Counted from the stretch's first letter, positions 17,208-26,544 are shown. The stretch is DNA of 64,000 nt from Paenibacillus wynnii (GCF_000757885.1 NZ_JQCR01000002.1:1054001-1118000); one strand, 5' to 3'. Notes: generated from the letters alone by a model not told the origin. A program made the numbers and translations.

Positions 17208-17720
17208 TTACTCCTTTAAATTATCATGCAGCCTCCGGTATATGTCTACAATATCACTCATCGGCATTCGAACCAACCCACTGGAGGAAGGTGCGACGAA
17301 TTCACAGACACCGTCGACCACAGGTTCAGCGACATTCTGAAATCCCCAATCCACTTTAGTCCTGCGGCTAAATTCCGTGTACACACCTTTGCCCACAAAA
17401 CAGGCTACTTGCGGTCGGTACCTCTCAAGCTTGTCCCGTAGAAGCTCTCGCCCTAGTATATATTCCTCTCTCGTAATATCCTCTGCGCCACGGGTCTGTC
17501 TAGCCACTATGTTGGTGAACCCGTAACCAAGCTTGAGGAGTTCTCCATCCTCAGAAGCATCGTATAAGCGAGGGGTAAGACCGGAGTGAAACAATATTCT
17601 CCAGAAGTTATTGCGGGGATTTGCATAATGATGACCGACCTCTCCAGAACGAATGCTCGGGTTAAAGCCGATAAAAACGATCTGCAGGCCTTGCTCCAAG
17701 TGATCTGCTACCTCTTTCAT
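17208..17720 (-). CDS. mug: G/U mismatch-specific DNA glycosylase
   Basis: 170 aa from the ATG 17720 with AGGTGG eight bases upstream; the frame opens four codons earlier, too close to that site. Uracil-DNA glycosylase superfamily, Mug/TDG branch: IGFNPSIRSG (the catalytic-loop Asn), HHYANPRNNFWRILFHSGL, YGFTNIVARQTRG and PSSSGLVRMP near the C-terminus (DNA-intercalation loop). Removes uracil or ethenocytosine opposite G. Probably transcribed with the YjjG-type gene downstream. Confidence 0.92.
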   Translation of the reverse strand: MKEVADHLEQGLQIVFIGFNPSIRSGEVGHHYANPRNNFWRILFHSGLTPRLYDASEDGELLKLGYGFTNIVARQTRGAEDITREEYILGRELLRDKLERYRPQVACFVGKGVYTEFSRRTKVDWGFQNVAEPVVDGVCEFVAPSSSGLVRMPMSDIVDIYRRLHDNLKE

Positions 17721-17850
17721 ACGCCATTCCACCTATCACGTTTTATTCTAACGTGGAATTCCTCATGAGATTGAATTGAACCCGATAATAATGCATCCAT
17801 ACTGTATTTGTCAACCTTTTCCAGCCATAACACCTACCTGGAAAATAAAA

Positions 17851-17900
17851 ATAAAGCCCATAAAAATCCTTGTAGGTTCAAGGTATTTTTACAGGCTTTT
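17851..17900 (-). terminator. Rho-independent terminator after the ABC operon
   Basis: Long hairpin AAAGCC, ATAAAAAT, CCTTG, loop, CAAGG, ATTTTTA, GGCTTT; on the minus strand it is followed by a T-rich tail. Confidence 0.75.
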
Positions 17901-17956
17901 CAAATTTCAGAAGATGATAGGGTAAGCACTCGCATCCTTCACCGCTTATTGCCGCT

Positions 17957-18700
17957 TTACTCCCGGCTTAAGAACATCCGGGTCCGCTCCAGCTTGGGAT
18001 TGTTGAATATTTCCTCGGGTGTTCCCGATTCCGCAATTTCCCCGTTGTCCATGAAGATCACTCGATCCGCCACATCCCTGGCGAAATTCATCTCATGAGT
18101 GACGATAATCATCGTCATGTGCTCTTCAGCAAGCTGACGGATAACGCGGAGTACTTCCCCTGTCAGCTCAGGGTCAAGCGCCGAAGTCGGCTCATCGAAC
18201 AGCAGAATGTCAGGATTCAGCATCAGGGCTCTGGCAATAGCCACGCGCTGTTTCTGACCGCCTGACAGCGTTGAGGGGTATACATCAGCTTTATCGGCAA
18301 GACCTACCTTCGTGAGTAAATCCATGCTTCTGGCGGTTATTTCCTTTATACTCTCCCGCTTCAGGGTTCTTGGAGCAAGCTCCAGGTTTCCCCGTACAGT
18401 CAGGTGCGGAAAGAGATTAAAATGCTGAAATACCATACCCATGGTTGCAGTAATCGACCGAATATCGGCGCCGTTTACGTATTTCCCGTTCTCTACTAAT
18501 GTTTTACCGTTAATATAGATGCTTCCACCGGTAATGTCCTCCAGATGCACAAGACTGCGCAGCATTGTACTTTTACCGGAACCGGATGGGCCTATTACCG
18601 CCACAGCTTCTCCAGGTTGGACGGAAAAGGTAACCTTTTTCAATACATCAAGACTGCCAAATGATTTCTGTAATTCTTTCACTTCTATTATGTTGCTCAT
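17957..18700 (-). CDS. Polar amino acid ABC transporter, ATP-binding protein
   Basis: 247 aa, ATG 18700. Complete ABC ATPase of the GlnQ/HisP branch: Walker [11 protein letters not shown]-loop [12 protein letters not shown], signature [15 protein letters not shown], Walker [16 protein letters not shown]-loop VTHEMNFAR. It powers the permease encoded 15 bases upstream. Third gene of a substrate-binding protein, permease and ATPase operon ended by the hairpin at 17851..17900. Substrate is a polar amino acid by family; which one is not readable. Confidence 0.95.
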   Translation of the reverse strand: MSNIIEVKELQKSFGSLDVLKKVTFSVQPGEAVAVIGPSGSGKSTMLRSLVHLEDITGGSIYINGKTLVENGKYVNGADIRSITATMGMVFQHFNLFPHLTVRGNLELAPRTLKRESIKEITARSMDLLTKVGLADKADVYPSTLSGGQKQRVAIARALMLNPDILLFDEPTSALDPELTGEVLRVIRQLAEEHMTMIIVTHEMNFARDVADRVIFMDNGEIAESGTPEEIFNNPKLERTRMFLSRE

Positions 18701-18715
18701 ATTCGGACATTCCTT

Positions 18716-19375
18716 TTACTCGAATTTGAAACGTTTCTCCAGTGACTTGAAGAACACCGTCAACACCAGTGTCATTAGTAAATAAATAACGCCCGCGACT
18801 ACAAACGGCGTAACCGTAAAGTCACGGTTCACTGCAGTTTTGGCATAATTCAACAGCTCCGGTACAGCCACTGCATAGAGCAGCGCTGTATCTTTAACCA
18901 AAGTAATGGATTCATTAGCTACAGAAGGCAGCGCAACTCTAAACATTTGGGCCAATATGACCTTGCGAAGAGTCTGCCACTTACTTAGACCAAGCACCTT
19001 GGCAGCTTCATGCTGACCTTTATCAATAGAGAGCATTCCCCCGCGGAATATCTCCGCAAAATAAGCTCCATAGTTCAGAATAAACCCAAGGCAGGCCGCA
19101 GCGAAGCGATCCATTACCAGATATTCCCCAATCACCGGAATCTGCGGCAACCCAAAACAAAAGAACAACAGCTGCAGTAAAAGCGGAGTGCCCCGCATCA
19201 CATAAATGTAAGTGTGAGCGATCCATGACACCGGCTTAATAACACTCTTAGCCATTAAGGTTACCAAGAACCCCAACGGAATGGATAATAAGATAACAAC
19301 CAAAAACAGCAAGACCGTCGTTCTTGCTCCTTCCAGCATTGGACCAGCAATTCTAATGATATATTCCAAATTCAT
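18716..19375 (-). CDS. Polar amino acid ABC transporter, permease
   Basis: 219 aa, HisM/GlnP type, about five TM segments: RTTVLLFLVVILLSIPLGF at the start, the YVMRGTPLLLQLLF motif, the FAEIFRGGMLSIDKGQHEAAKVLG cytoplasmic EAA loop that docks the ATPase, and a C-terminal TM. A single permease gene implies a homodimeric membrane channel. Its start has GGAGTCGG upstream and lies 30 bases after the binding-protein gene. Confidence 0.95.
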   Translation of the reverse strand: MNLEYIIRIAGPMLEGARTTVLLFLVVILLSIPLGFLVTLMAKSVIKPVSWIAHTYIYVMRGTPLLLQLLFFCFGLPQIPVIGEYLVMDRFAAACLGFILNYGAYFAEIFRGGMLSIDKGQHEAAKVLGLSKWQTLRKVILAQMFRVALPSVANESITLVKDTALLYAVAVPELLNYAKTAVNRDFTVTPFVVAGVIYLLMTLVLTVFFKSLEKRFKFE

Positions 19376-19405
19376 TTCTCTAACCGACTCCTAAATGTTA
19401 ACTAT

Positions 19406-20176
19406 CTACTTCAGTACTTTGTTCTCTCCGAACCATTTCGTTGAAATCTCTGCCGCTTTACCATCGCTGTTCATTTCATCCAGAGCCTTCTGCAATTCCT
19501 CCAGCAACGCCTCATTACCTTTCTTAAGTCCGATGCCATATTGTTCAGGTGCAAGTGATTCATCTAGCAGCTTGTAAGTATTCGGCTCTTTGGACATGTA
19601 ATATTTAGCGACCACCTCGTCAATAATTACACCGTCTAGTCGTTTTGTTTTGAGATCAGTCAGGGCAAGAACATTATCCGGGAATTCGGAGACATTCGCA
19701 ACCTTATCTTTGATTGGACTTGCACTCAGGGCATCAGCCGCCGATGACAAACTCTGCAAGCCTACTTCTTTACCAGCCAGATCATCCAGCTTTACCAGTG
19801 AAGAGTCCCCTAATACAACAACTACTTGGCTATTTTCTAAGTAAGGTTTCGTGAACAAAACCTTTTCTTTACGTTCATCTGTAATGGTGTAACCGTTCCA
19901 AATCATATCAATGCGTCCGCTATTCAGTTCTGATTCCTTAGCAGACCAATCAATCGGCTGGAAGGTGACTTCTCTGCCCATCTTTTCAGCCGCTGCCTTT
20001 GCATAGTCTATATCAAAACCAACGATTTCATTATTATCATCCCTGAATCCCATCGGCGCAAACTTATCATCTATACCGATCACCAGCTTGCCGTCCTTGC
20101 TGCCCGAACTGGAGCAACCTGCCAATACTGAAATTACAACAGTCAATAATAAAATAAGTAATCCTTGTTTCTTCAT
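19406..20176 (-). CDS. Polar amino acid ABC transporter, substrate-binding lipoprotein
   Basis: 256 aa from ATG 20176, preceded by GGGGGAATAGAGAT; the frame opens ten codons earlier at 20206. Lipoprotein signal with lipobox LAGC, then an SBP family 3 domain: IGIDDKFAPMGFRDDNNEIVGFDIDYAK, the Trp/Arg region WNGYTITDERKEKVLFT that normally clamps the alpha-amino and carboxyl groups, and a C-terminal LQKALDEMNSDGKAAEISTKWFG. First gene of the importer operon; its promoter contains a 16-bp palindrome. Confidence 0.93.
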   Translation of the reverse strand: MKKQGLLILLLTVVISVLAGCSSSGSKDGKLVIGIDDKFAPMGFRDDNNEIVGFDIDYAKAAAEKMGREVTFQPIDWSAKESELNSGRIDMIWNGYTITDERKEKVLFTKPYLENSQVVVVLGDSSLVKLDDLAGKEVGLQSLSSAADALSASPIKDKVANVSEFPDNVLALTDLKTKRLDGVIIDEVVAKYYMSKEPNTYKLLDESLAPEQYGIGLKKGNEALLEELQKALDEMNSDGKAAEISTKWFGENKVLK

Positions 20177-20200
20177 ATCTCTATTCCCCCTAGTAAAATA

Positions 20201-20233
20201 ACACATTATAATGTGTGTGCTTTAGTTCGTTAA
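20201..20233 (-). promoter_or_regulatory. Promoter with 16-bp palindrome for the ABC importer
   Basis: Minus strand TTAACG (20228..20233), 17-base spacer, TATAAT (20205..20210). The -10 sits inside a perfect palindrome, ACACATTA then TAATGTGT (20201..20216), so a repressor bound there would block polymerase. Confidence 0.6.
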
Positions 20234-20305
20234 CACGTTATCAGAGTATCATAATATCATAGCATTTCAGTGGAGTCGATAGAGAAGAAACAGGAAACTG
20301 TGTCA

Positions 20306-20350
20306 AAATTAAAAAGCAGCCGCACTTACTCGCTCGGAGTAAAGCTGCTG
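20306..20350 (-). terminator. Rho-independent terminator
   Basis: Minus strand AGCAGC, TTTACTC, loop, GAGTAA, GCTGCT and TTTTTAATTTT. Lies between the deacetylase gene plus array B and the ABC promoter. Confidence 0.75.
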
Positions 20351-20423
20351 CCTCATCCTTCTCTTTTCACGTACATGAAGGACATCTGTCGAAACTGAAC
20401 TGCAAGGAAAGAATACATCTAAC

Positions 20424-20613
20424 TTTAAATGCATTTTTTACAACTATTCGGGACTGGAGAGGGATAAACTGGGCAATAGTTGCACTTTTTACACTTAAAA
20501 AGCTGATAATCACTCCTTCTAGCTATATACCGGGTTTTTAATTGCAGAAAATACAACTAAAGAGTTTTTATAAGCAAAATGATTCCATTTAGTTGCACGA
20601 AGTACACTTATAC
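20424..20613. repeat. Palindrome array B (four 26-bp motifs)
   Basis: Motif starts at 20424, 20475, 20537 and 20588: spacing 51, 62 and 51 bp, the same as array A. Located just after the 3' end of the deacetylase gene (minus strand), before the terminator at 20306..20350. Intervening sequence is unlike that of the other arrays. Confidence 0.85.
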
Positions 20614-20651
20614 CACTCAAAGCAGATACTTATCACCACTTCTACCACGCC

Positions 20652-21782
20652 TCACCGTAAATCTTTCCAAAAATTCAACGGTTTCAGATCCTTCGTAATG
20701 ATTTCAAATTGATATCCTTCCTTTTTCAAGGACTCCAGTATTTGCGGCAGCACTTTAAGAGTAGACTTCTGATCATGCATAAGAATCACAGGGTTAACTT
20801 TCCCTTTTTGCAGCTTGTGTACCTGATTCATGACAGAATTATAAATTTTTGCGCTGTCCTCTTTGTACTTCCAATCCTCGGAGTCAACATTCCAATCCCA
20901 CAAATTAAAGTCCTGACTCAGCACCTTATCTCGGAAGGACTTTGTAAAGTATGGCTTACTACCGTATGGCGTGCGGATCAATATGCTACTTATCCCGGTT
21001 ACCTTTTTCAGAATAGCTTGATCCCCTTTCATTTCAGCTAATGCCGCTGCCGGAGATGCGTAAAACCTTTCCTTCCGATGTGTGATACCATGAAGACCCA
21101 TACCATGCTTTTCTTTCGCTATGCGCTTCACTTGATCAGGATACTTATTAATGTGGGGACCCATCATAAAAAATGTAGCTTTCACATCATACTTTGCCAA
21201 AAGATCGAGCAGTTGTCCGGTCACAACCGTAGGGCCATCGTCAAAGGTTAAATATACAACCTGCCCCGATTTTCTTTTGTCCGATTGAGGTGTGGGTACT
21301 GGTTCTTTTATAGCCATTAATTCCTCTTGATATTTGTTCACAAAGGCAGCGTTATCTAATTGAGCAGTGTCATCATGTACTCTCAATAAATATTGTTCGG
21401 GTTTATAGGAAATTATATATCCGAGATGTACAACAACCTTAAGCGGAACCATCCGTTTTCCATCCTGATTGAAGGTATTCAGCGAAAATACAATTCCATT
21501 AGAAGTAACACTGCCCCCTTCATTTAAAGACAGCTTTACATAGCCCTTCGGCCCCTTAACTTCAATTCCGTCGGATTGTCCTGTCAGGGTCAAATTCAGT
21601 TCTGTGGAAAGATCGCGAAGCGGAACATAATAGGTTCCCTTTACGGAAACAGCCTTGATCTCGGTTAATTTATCATTCACACCTAATCGCATAGATTGGG
21701 CTCCAACCGCCTCCGACTCTTTTACAAAACTTAAGCTTAAGAATAAAACAACAAATAATAGCATTATTTTCCTTATATACAC
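20652..21782 (-). CDS. Secreted polysaccharide deacetylase with stalk domain
   Basis: About 376 aa. I prefer the GTG at 21782 (GGGAG ten bases upstream, giving a clean signal peptide ending near ESEAVGA); the frame opens to 21827 without a ribosome site. A stalk domain (about 35-135) precedes a NodB homology domain (about 170-370) with TFDDGP (metal Asp), HGITHRKERFY (His-X3-His), RTPYG, DWNVDSEDW and ILMHD (catalytic His). Predicted to de-N-acetylate peptidoglycan or chitin-like glycan outside the cell. Single gene, followed by array B. Confidence 0.9.
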   Translation of the reverse strand: MYIRKIMLLFVVLFLSLSFVKESEAVGAQSMRLGVNDKLTEIKAVSVKGTYYVPLRDLSTELNLTLTGQSDGIEVKGPKGYVKLSLNEGGSVTSNGIVFSLNTFNQDGKRMVPLKVVVHLGYIISYKPEQYLLRVHDDTAQLDNAAFVNKYQEELMAIKEPVPTPQSDKRKSGQVVYLTFDDGPTVVTGQLLDLLAKYDVKATFFMMGPHINKYPDQVKRIAKEKHGMGLHGITHRKERFYASPAAALAEMKGDQAILKKVTGISSILIRTPYGSKPYFTKSFRDKVLSQDFNLWDWNVDSEDWKYKEDSAKIYNSVMNQVHKLQKGKVNPVILMHDQKSTLKVLPQILESLKKEGYQFEIITKDLKPLNFWKDLR

Positions 21783-21839
21783 CAGATTTAATCTCCCATC
21801 TATGTAGTAGTCTCTATAATTTACCATAGATAGAGGGAG

Positions 21840-22272
21840 TGTAATTTGAGAGTTTGTAACCGAAATCAGAAAATGTTGTTACTATCTTTTATCCAAAAGG
21901 CACTTCTAGGTTACTTCTTAGAAAGTCAGGTAATCGACTACAAATACTGTCCCAGCAACAAAAAAAGGAGGTTAAAGTCACTCTTCATGGAGCAAAATAA
22001 TGTGACAGAGTTAGTAACAATGATGAAATGTTGAACAAAGTATGAACAAATAAAAATGTCCACAAAACTGCATCACTACAGTGATTTAAATCATATCTTT
22101 GATTGATTGTAACAATTTGAACACACATATTTAACTAAATCGCCATTTTTAAGGACAAAAATAGACTTAATTCCAAATTATGTCTTTTGCTTTCTCCTTA
22201 TGGAGTTCTTACTATATAGAGAGGTTAAGGTATTCGGTAAATGAAAAGAATTATTAAAGGAAGGAGTTCATT
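21840..22272 (+). promoter_or_regulatory. Leader/promoter region of qoxABCD
   Basis: About 430 bases without a convincing gene, AT-rich. It contains a 14-bp perfect palindrome, ATCACT, two bases, AGTGAT (22072..22085), and several A/T tracts. I cannot place the promoter with confidence. A good AAGGAAGGAG ribosome site precedes qoxA. Confidence 0.45.
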
Positions 22273-23295
22273 ATGAACAAAAAAGGGCCGTTATTCGCTT
22301 TTTTTCTCAGTCTTGTCCTGCTCTTGCCAGGTTGCAGCTCAATTGCTGTACTCAATCCTAAAGGGCCGGCTGCACGAACTTTGTCTGACACGATTGTCCT
22401 ATCCATTCTAGTGATGCTCGGTGTCCTTGCGGTTGTCTACATCTTATACATCTTTGTACTTGTGAAGTATCGGGCAAAGAAAAGTAACGAAGGTTATATC
22501 CCTGAGCATGAGGAGGGTAACAAATGGCTTGAAGCCATCTGGATTATTATCCCGATTATCATCGTAGCCTTTCTCTCTGTTGTAACTGTTAAGACTACCA
22601 ATGAAGTGGAGAACGTTGCAGAGGAATATAAAGATCAGAAGCCGCTTGTTATCTATGCTTCTTCCTCCAACTGGAAATGGCATTTCAGTTATCCCGAAGA
22701 GGGAATTGAAACTGTAAACTACGTTAATATGCCGGTTCATCGGGCCGTAGAATTTAGAATGTACTCTTTCGGCACAATTACCAGCTTGTGGATTCCTCAA
22801 CTCGCCGGACAGAAATATGCAATGAGTGATATGCTCACAACGCTTCACCTCTCAGCTGATACAGAGGGTTCTTATATTGGTAAGAACGCCAACTTTAGCG
22901 GTAAAGGCTTTGCCCATATGGAATTCGAAGCGCTTGTACTGAGCAATGAACAATATGATGAATGGGTGAAAGAGGTCAAAGATACTGCGGAGCCATTGAC
23001 AGAGGATACTTTCAAAGATCTTCTGGCTATTGAGCATATAGGCCGCAAAACGTTCTCCTCCACTCATTTAACATTCAGTCCTCCTCCTATGGATCATAGT
23101 GAAATGGACAGAGATCAGGATCACGACCAAATGGATATGGACAACGGGAATATGGAGCATCAGGATAACAAAGAAATTCATCCTTCTCCAGAGCCTTCTG
23201 CCGAGACAGAGTTCGACGGTGAACCAAACCCTGAACTGGATCAGCCGCTTCCAAGCTCACCGGTAGAAGAACATACATCACATAACAGTAAATAA
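22273..23295 (+). CDS. qoxA: Cytochrome aa3 quinol oxidase subunit II
   Basis: 340 aa, AAGGAAGGAG site before ATG. Lipoprotein-type signal (LLLPGCSS), two TM helices (about 40-62 and 86-106), then a cupredoxin-fold domain. The CuA ligand cysteines of cytochrome c oxidases are absent (KNANFSGKGFAHMEF in that place), which marks a quinol oxidase. The last 70 residues are unusual: His/Met/Asp-rich (MDHSEMDRDQDHDQMDMDN) then Pro/Glu-rich, possibly metal-binding. First gene of qoxABCD. Confidence 0.93.
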   Translation: MNKKGPLFAFFLSLVLLLPGCSSIAVLNPKGPAARTLSDTIVLSILVMLGVLAVVYILYIFVLVKYRAKKSNEGYIPEHEEGNKWLEAIWIIIPIIIVAFLSVVTVKTTNEVENVAEEYKDQKPLVIYASSSNWKWHFSYPEEGIETVNYVNMPVHRAVEFRMYSFGTITSLWIPQLAGQKYAMSDMLTTLHLSADTEGSYIGKNANFSGKGFAHMEFEALVLSNEQYDEWVKEVKDTAEPLTEDTFKDLLAIEHIGRKTFSSTHLTFSPPPMDHSEMDRDQDHDQMDMDNGNMEHQDNKEIHPSPEPSAETEFDGEPNPELDQPLPSSPVEEHTSHNSK

Positions 23296-23336
23296 GCCTA
23301 CTTGCTTAACTCAGCAACCTGAAAGGAGCCATCCTA

Positions 23337-25280
23337 ATGGATTTGGAAAGATTTAAGGTTCACGGCGAACCCCTGATTTACGGAGCAATGATTAGTATTG
23401 CTCTGGCTACGATCGGAATTATCATCGGATTGACCTACTTTAAAAAATGGGGATATCTCTGGCGTGAATGGCTGACTACTGTTGACCATAAACGTATTGG
23501 AGTCATGTACATTCTTGCCGCGCTGCTCATGTTGTTCCGCGGCGGTATTGACGCCATGATGATGCGTCTGCAAACTGCGGCACCGGAATTGAAATTTCTT
23601 GATGCCCAGCATTATAACGAGGTCTTCACCACCCACGGCCTGATCATGATTTTGTTCATGGCGATGCCGTTTATCATTGGTCTGATGAACGTAATCATCC
23701 CGCTGCAAATCGGTGCCCGAGACGTTGCCTTCCCAAGGCTGAATGCGGTAAGCTTCTGGCTCTTCTTTTTCGGAGCTATGCTGCTTAATATTTCATTCGT
23801 TATCGGTGGATCACCGGATGCCGGATGGTCCGCATACTTCCCGCTGGCAAGTCTAGAATTCAGCCCTACTGTGGGCAATAACTACTACTCACTGGCTCTG
23901 CAGATTTCAGGTATCGGTACACTAATTACAGGCGTTAACTTCATTGTAACGATCCTGAAAATGCGTGCGCCAGGCATGACCCTGATGAAAATGCCTATGT
24001 TTACCTGGTCTGTACTAATTACAAACATTATCATTGTATTCGCTTTTCCAGTGCTTACCGTAGCGCTCGCTTTGATGATGTTCGACCGTTTGTTCGGCTC
24101 TCAATTCTTTACGATGGCCAACGGGGGCATGGATATGCTCTGGGCGAACCTGTTCTGGGTATGGGGACATCCCGAGGTGTATATCGTTATATTGCCGGCC
24201 TTCGGTATATATAGCGAGATTATCGCCACCTTCTCCAAAAAGAACCTGTATGGCTATACATCCATGGTATTCAGTATGCTGATTATCTCAGTCCTGTCTT
24301 TCCTAGTATGGGCTCACCATTTCTACACGATGGGTCAAGGTGCGATGGTCAACAGCTTCTTCTCCATCACAACCATGGCTATAGCCGTTCCAACAGGGGT
24401 TAAAATATTCAACTGGCTGTTCACGCTCCGAAAAGGGCGTATCACCTTTACCACACCCATGTTGTACACCCTGGCCTTTATTCCAATTTTCACAATTGGC
24501 GGAGTAACAGGTGTCATGCTGGCTATGGCCAGTGCGGATTATCAGTACCATAACACCATGTTCCTTGTAGCGCATTTCCACTACGTGCTTATTCCGGGTG
24601 CTGTGTTCGCCGTAATAGCCGGTTTCCATTATTGGTTCCCTAAAGTATTCGGCTTCCGTCTGAATGACCGCTTGGGAAGACATGCATTCTGGTGGATCGC
24701 TATCTCCTTCAATGTAACCTTCTTCCCGTTATTCTTCCTGGGACTGATGGGAATGACGCGTCGGACTTACACCTATTCTGCCGAAACGGGTTACGGCCCG
24801 CTTAATATGCTTTCCTTTGCAGGCGCAGTCGGGCTGTCTATCGGCTTCCTCATTCTGGTCTACAATATCTATTGGAGCACTCGCTACATGCCGAAGGATA
24901 CCAATGGAGATCCTTGGGATGGACGTACTCTGGAATGGGCTACAAACAGTCCAATTCCTGCTTACAACTTCGCTATTGTTCCAAAGGTGGAGACGCGTGA
25001 CGCATTCTGGTCCGCCAAGCAGGATAACATTCCTCTGTATGAGGGGAATATCACCAAGATCCATATGCCTAGCAATACCGGTAAACCCTTTATACTAGGC
25101 GTCATCTTCTTCGTGTTCGGATTCTCCCTGGTATTCAGCTTGTGGATTCCCGCGATTCTTTCCGGGATTGGTATCCTCATTGTGTTGGCTACCATGTCCT
25201 TTGACAGAGACCATGGATTCTATATTCCGGCTGAAGAAGTTATTGCTACAGAAAAGAAATTGCGGGGTGAGACTGTATGA
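23337..25280 (+). CDS. qoxB: Cytochrome aa3 quinol oxidase subunit I
   Basis: 647 aa with about 14 TM helices. Heme-copper oxidase signatures: TTVDHKRIG at the N-terminus, TTHGLIMILFM (low-spin heme His), WGHPEVYIVILPAFG (CuB His and cross-linked Tyr), AHHFYTMG (CuB His pair) and VAHFHYVLIPG (heme ligands). Oxidises menaquinol and reduces oxygen to water while pumping protons. Four-base overlap with qoxC; 41 bases after qoxA with its own AAAGGAG site. Confidence 0.96.
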   Translation: MDLERFKVHGEPLIYGAMISIALATIGIIIGLTYFKKWGYLWREWLTTVDHKRIGVMYILAALLMLFRGGIDAMMMRLQTAAPELKFLDAQHYNEVFTTHGLIMILFMAMPFIIGLMNVIIPLQIGARDVAFPRLNAVSFWLFFFGAMLLNISFVIGGSPDAGWSAYFPLASLEFSPTVGNNYYSLALQISGIGTLITGVNFIVTILKMRAPGMTLMKMPMFTWSVLITNIIIVFAFPVLTVALALMMFDRLFGSQFFTMANGGMDMLWANLFWVWGHPEVYIVILPAFGIYSEIIATFSKKNLYGYTSMVFSMLIISVLSFLVWAHHFYTMGQGAMVNSFFSITTMAIAVPTGVKIFNWLFTLRKGRITFTTPMLYTLAFIPIFTIGGVTGVMLAMASADYQYHNTMFLVAHFHYVLIPGAVFAVIAGFHYWFPKVFGFRLNDRLGRHAFWWIAISFNVTFFPLFFLGLMGMTRRTYTYSAETGYGPLNMLSFAGAVGLSIGFLILVYNIYWSTRYMPKDTNGDPWDGRTLEWATNSPIPAYNFAIVPKVETRDAFWSAKQDNIPLYEGNITKIHMPSNTGKPFILGVIFFVFGFSLVFSLWIPAILSGIGILIVLATMSFDRDHGFYIPAEEVIATEKKLRGETV

Positions 25281-25873
25281 AAATAGATGCGTCCAAGCCG
25301 CTTGAATATTCAACAGAAGAAAACAGCAACAAGATCTTCGGTTTCTGGGTGTTCCTAGGAGCGGAGATTCCGTTGTTCGCTACATTGTTCACTGTTTACT
25401 TTGTAATGGTTAATCGTTTTGCCAGCGGCCCTAGCGGTAGTGAGCTGTTTGAAATCGGCCCTGTGCTGATTGAAACCTTCCTGCTGCTATCCAGCTCGTT
25501 CACCATCGGTCTAGCGGTTCATGCCATGCGCCTAGGCCACAAGAAAGCCATGATGGTCTTTATGGCCATCACACTCTTGATGGGCCTCGCCTTTATCGGC
25601 ATAGAAATTGATGAGTTCTTCACCTATGTTCATGAGGGTGCTACTCTTCAAACCAGCGGATTCCTGTCCAGTCTCTTCGTACTGCTCGGGACGCACGGTG
25701 CCCACGTCAGCTTCGGCTTCCTGTGGGGCGTTGTAATTATGATCCAACTGTGGCGTCAAGGGATCACGCCGGCAACCGCTAATAAAGCATTTATCTTCTC
25801 ACTGTTCTGGCACTTCCTGGACGTTGTCTGGATCTTTATCTTCAGCTTCGTCTACCTGAAAGGACTGATGTAA
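25277..25873 (+). CDS. qoxC: Cytochrome aa3 quinol oxidase subunit III
   Basis: 198 aa, five TM helices. Family motifs: FWVFLGAEIPLFATLFTVYF, EIDEFFTYVHEGA, GTHGAHVSFGFLWG and the C-terminal FSLFWHFLDVVWIFIF. Subunit III stabilises proton uptake in subunit I. It overlaps the end of qoxB by four bases (ATGA) and is followed by qoxD after one base, so the operon is tightly coupled. Confidence 0.95.
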   Translation: MKIDASKPLEYSTEENSNKIFGFWVFLGAEIPLFATLFTVYFVMVNRFASGPSGSELFEIGPVLIETFLLLSSSFTIGLAVHAMRLGHKKAMMVFMAITLLMGLAFIGIEIDEFFTYVHEGATLQTSGFLSSLFVLLGTHGAHVSFGFLWGVVIMIQLWRQGITPATANKAFIFSLFWHFLDVVWIFIFSFVYLKGLM

Positions 25874-25874
25874 C

Positions 25875-26168
25875 ATGATGAAGCAACTGTTTCCAATTCG
25901 CCATGTGATGGGTTATCTGGCCTCTTTGGTCCTTTCCGCCGCTGCACTTATTGTCATCTACGGGGACCTGTCTACGTCTGCGAACATGATTATCCTGTTC
26001 GTTACAGCTATCATTCAGGCTTCTCTGCAGCTGTTCGTGTTCATGCATATCGGAGAAAATGCCGACAGCAAGAAAGAACTGTACATCAATATTGCTTATG
26101 CGCTCTTCGTGGGTCTGGTCACGATATTCGGAACCTTGTATATCTTTGTATGGGGCTGGTATTCCTAA
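25875..26168 (+). CDS. qoxD: Cytochrome aa3 quinol oxidase subunit IV
   Basis: 97 aa, three TM helices (VMGYLASLVLSAAALIVIYG, ANMIILFVTAIIQASLQLFVFMHIGE, YALFVGLVTIFGTLYIFVWG). Small accessory subunit needed for assembly of the CuB centre in related oxidases. Last gene of the operon; a strong terminator follows 30 bases downstream. Confidence 0.94.
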   Translation: MMKQLFPIRHVMGYLASLVLSAAALIVIYGDLSTSANMIILFVTAIIQASLQLFVFMHIGENADSKKELYINIAYALFVGLVTIFGTLYIFVWGWYS

Positions 26169-26198
26169 TTCCAGTCACACCCGCTATACTCAACACAA

Positions 26199-26242
26199 AC
26201 AGCCCGCCTCCGGAGTTTATCCCGGGGCGGGCTGTTATTGTT
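26199..26242 (+). terminator. Rho-independent terminator of the qox operon
   Basis: Stem ACAGCCCGCC (26199..26208) with GGCGGGCTGT (26226..26235), tail TATTGTTT. Confidence 0.85.
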
Positions 26243-26274
26243 TATACGCACGGTGATGAAACTTATCTCTGTAC

Positions 26275-26480
26275 TTTAATTGCAGTTTGTACAACTAAAT
26301 GACCTATTTCAGCGGAGATAGGCCCTTTAGTTGTATTCTGTGCAGTTATATCACGATTATAGGCCTGTAAGCCAACCTTTGACCTTATTTAGTTGCACAA
26401 AGTGCAACTAAATCCCCGGGGGAAGCCTTTATGGCAACAAATAGATGTATAAAGTGCAACTAACTATGAAGTGCAATTAA
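26275..26480. repeat. Palindrome array C (four motifs plus a half)
   Basis: Motif starts at 26275, 26326, 26388 and 26440: spacing 51, 62 and 52 bp. The third copy is a perfect palindrome (TTTAGTTGCAC, four bases, GTGCAACTAAA counted with one shared base). A half motif overlaps the fourth copy (about 26472). Lies between convergent qoxD and the chemoreceptor gene. Confidence 0.85.
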
Positions 26481-26544
26481 AAGGGATGTCCCATCAGCTT
26501 TGGAATAATGATTGCCGAGCCAGCCACGCTTCAACTCTTCTGAA

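Noticed and set aside
20362..20423. A fifth motif one step before array B
   Set aside because: The TGCAAGG...TACATCTAA sequence at 20401..20422 only half fits and is not on the 51/62 pitch.
21846..22034. Short plus-strand open frame before qoxA
   Set aside because: No ribosome site, low-complexity basic composition, and it lies in the AT-rich leader.
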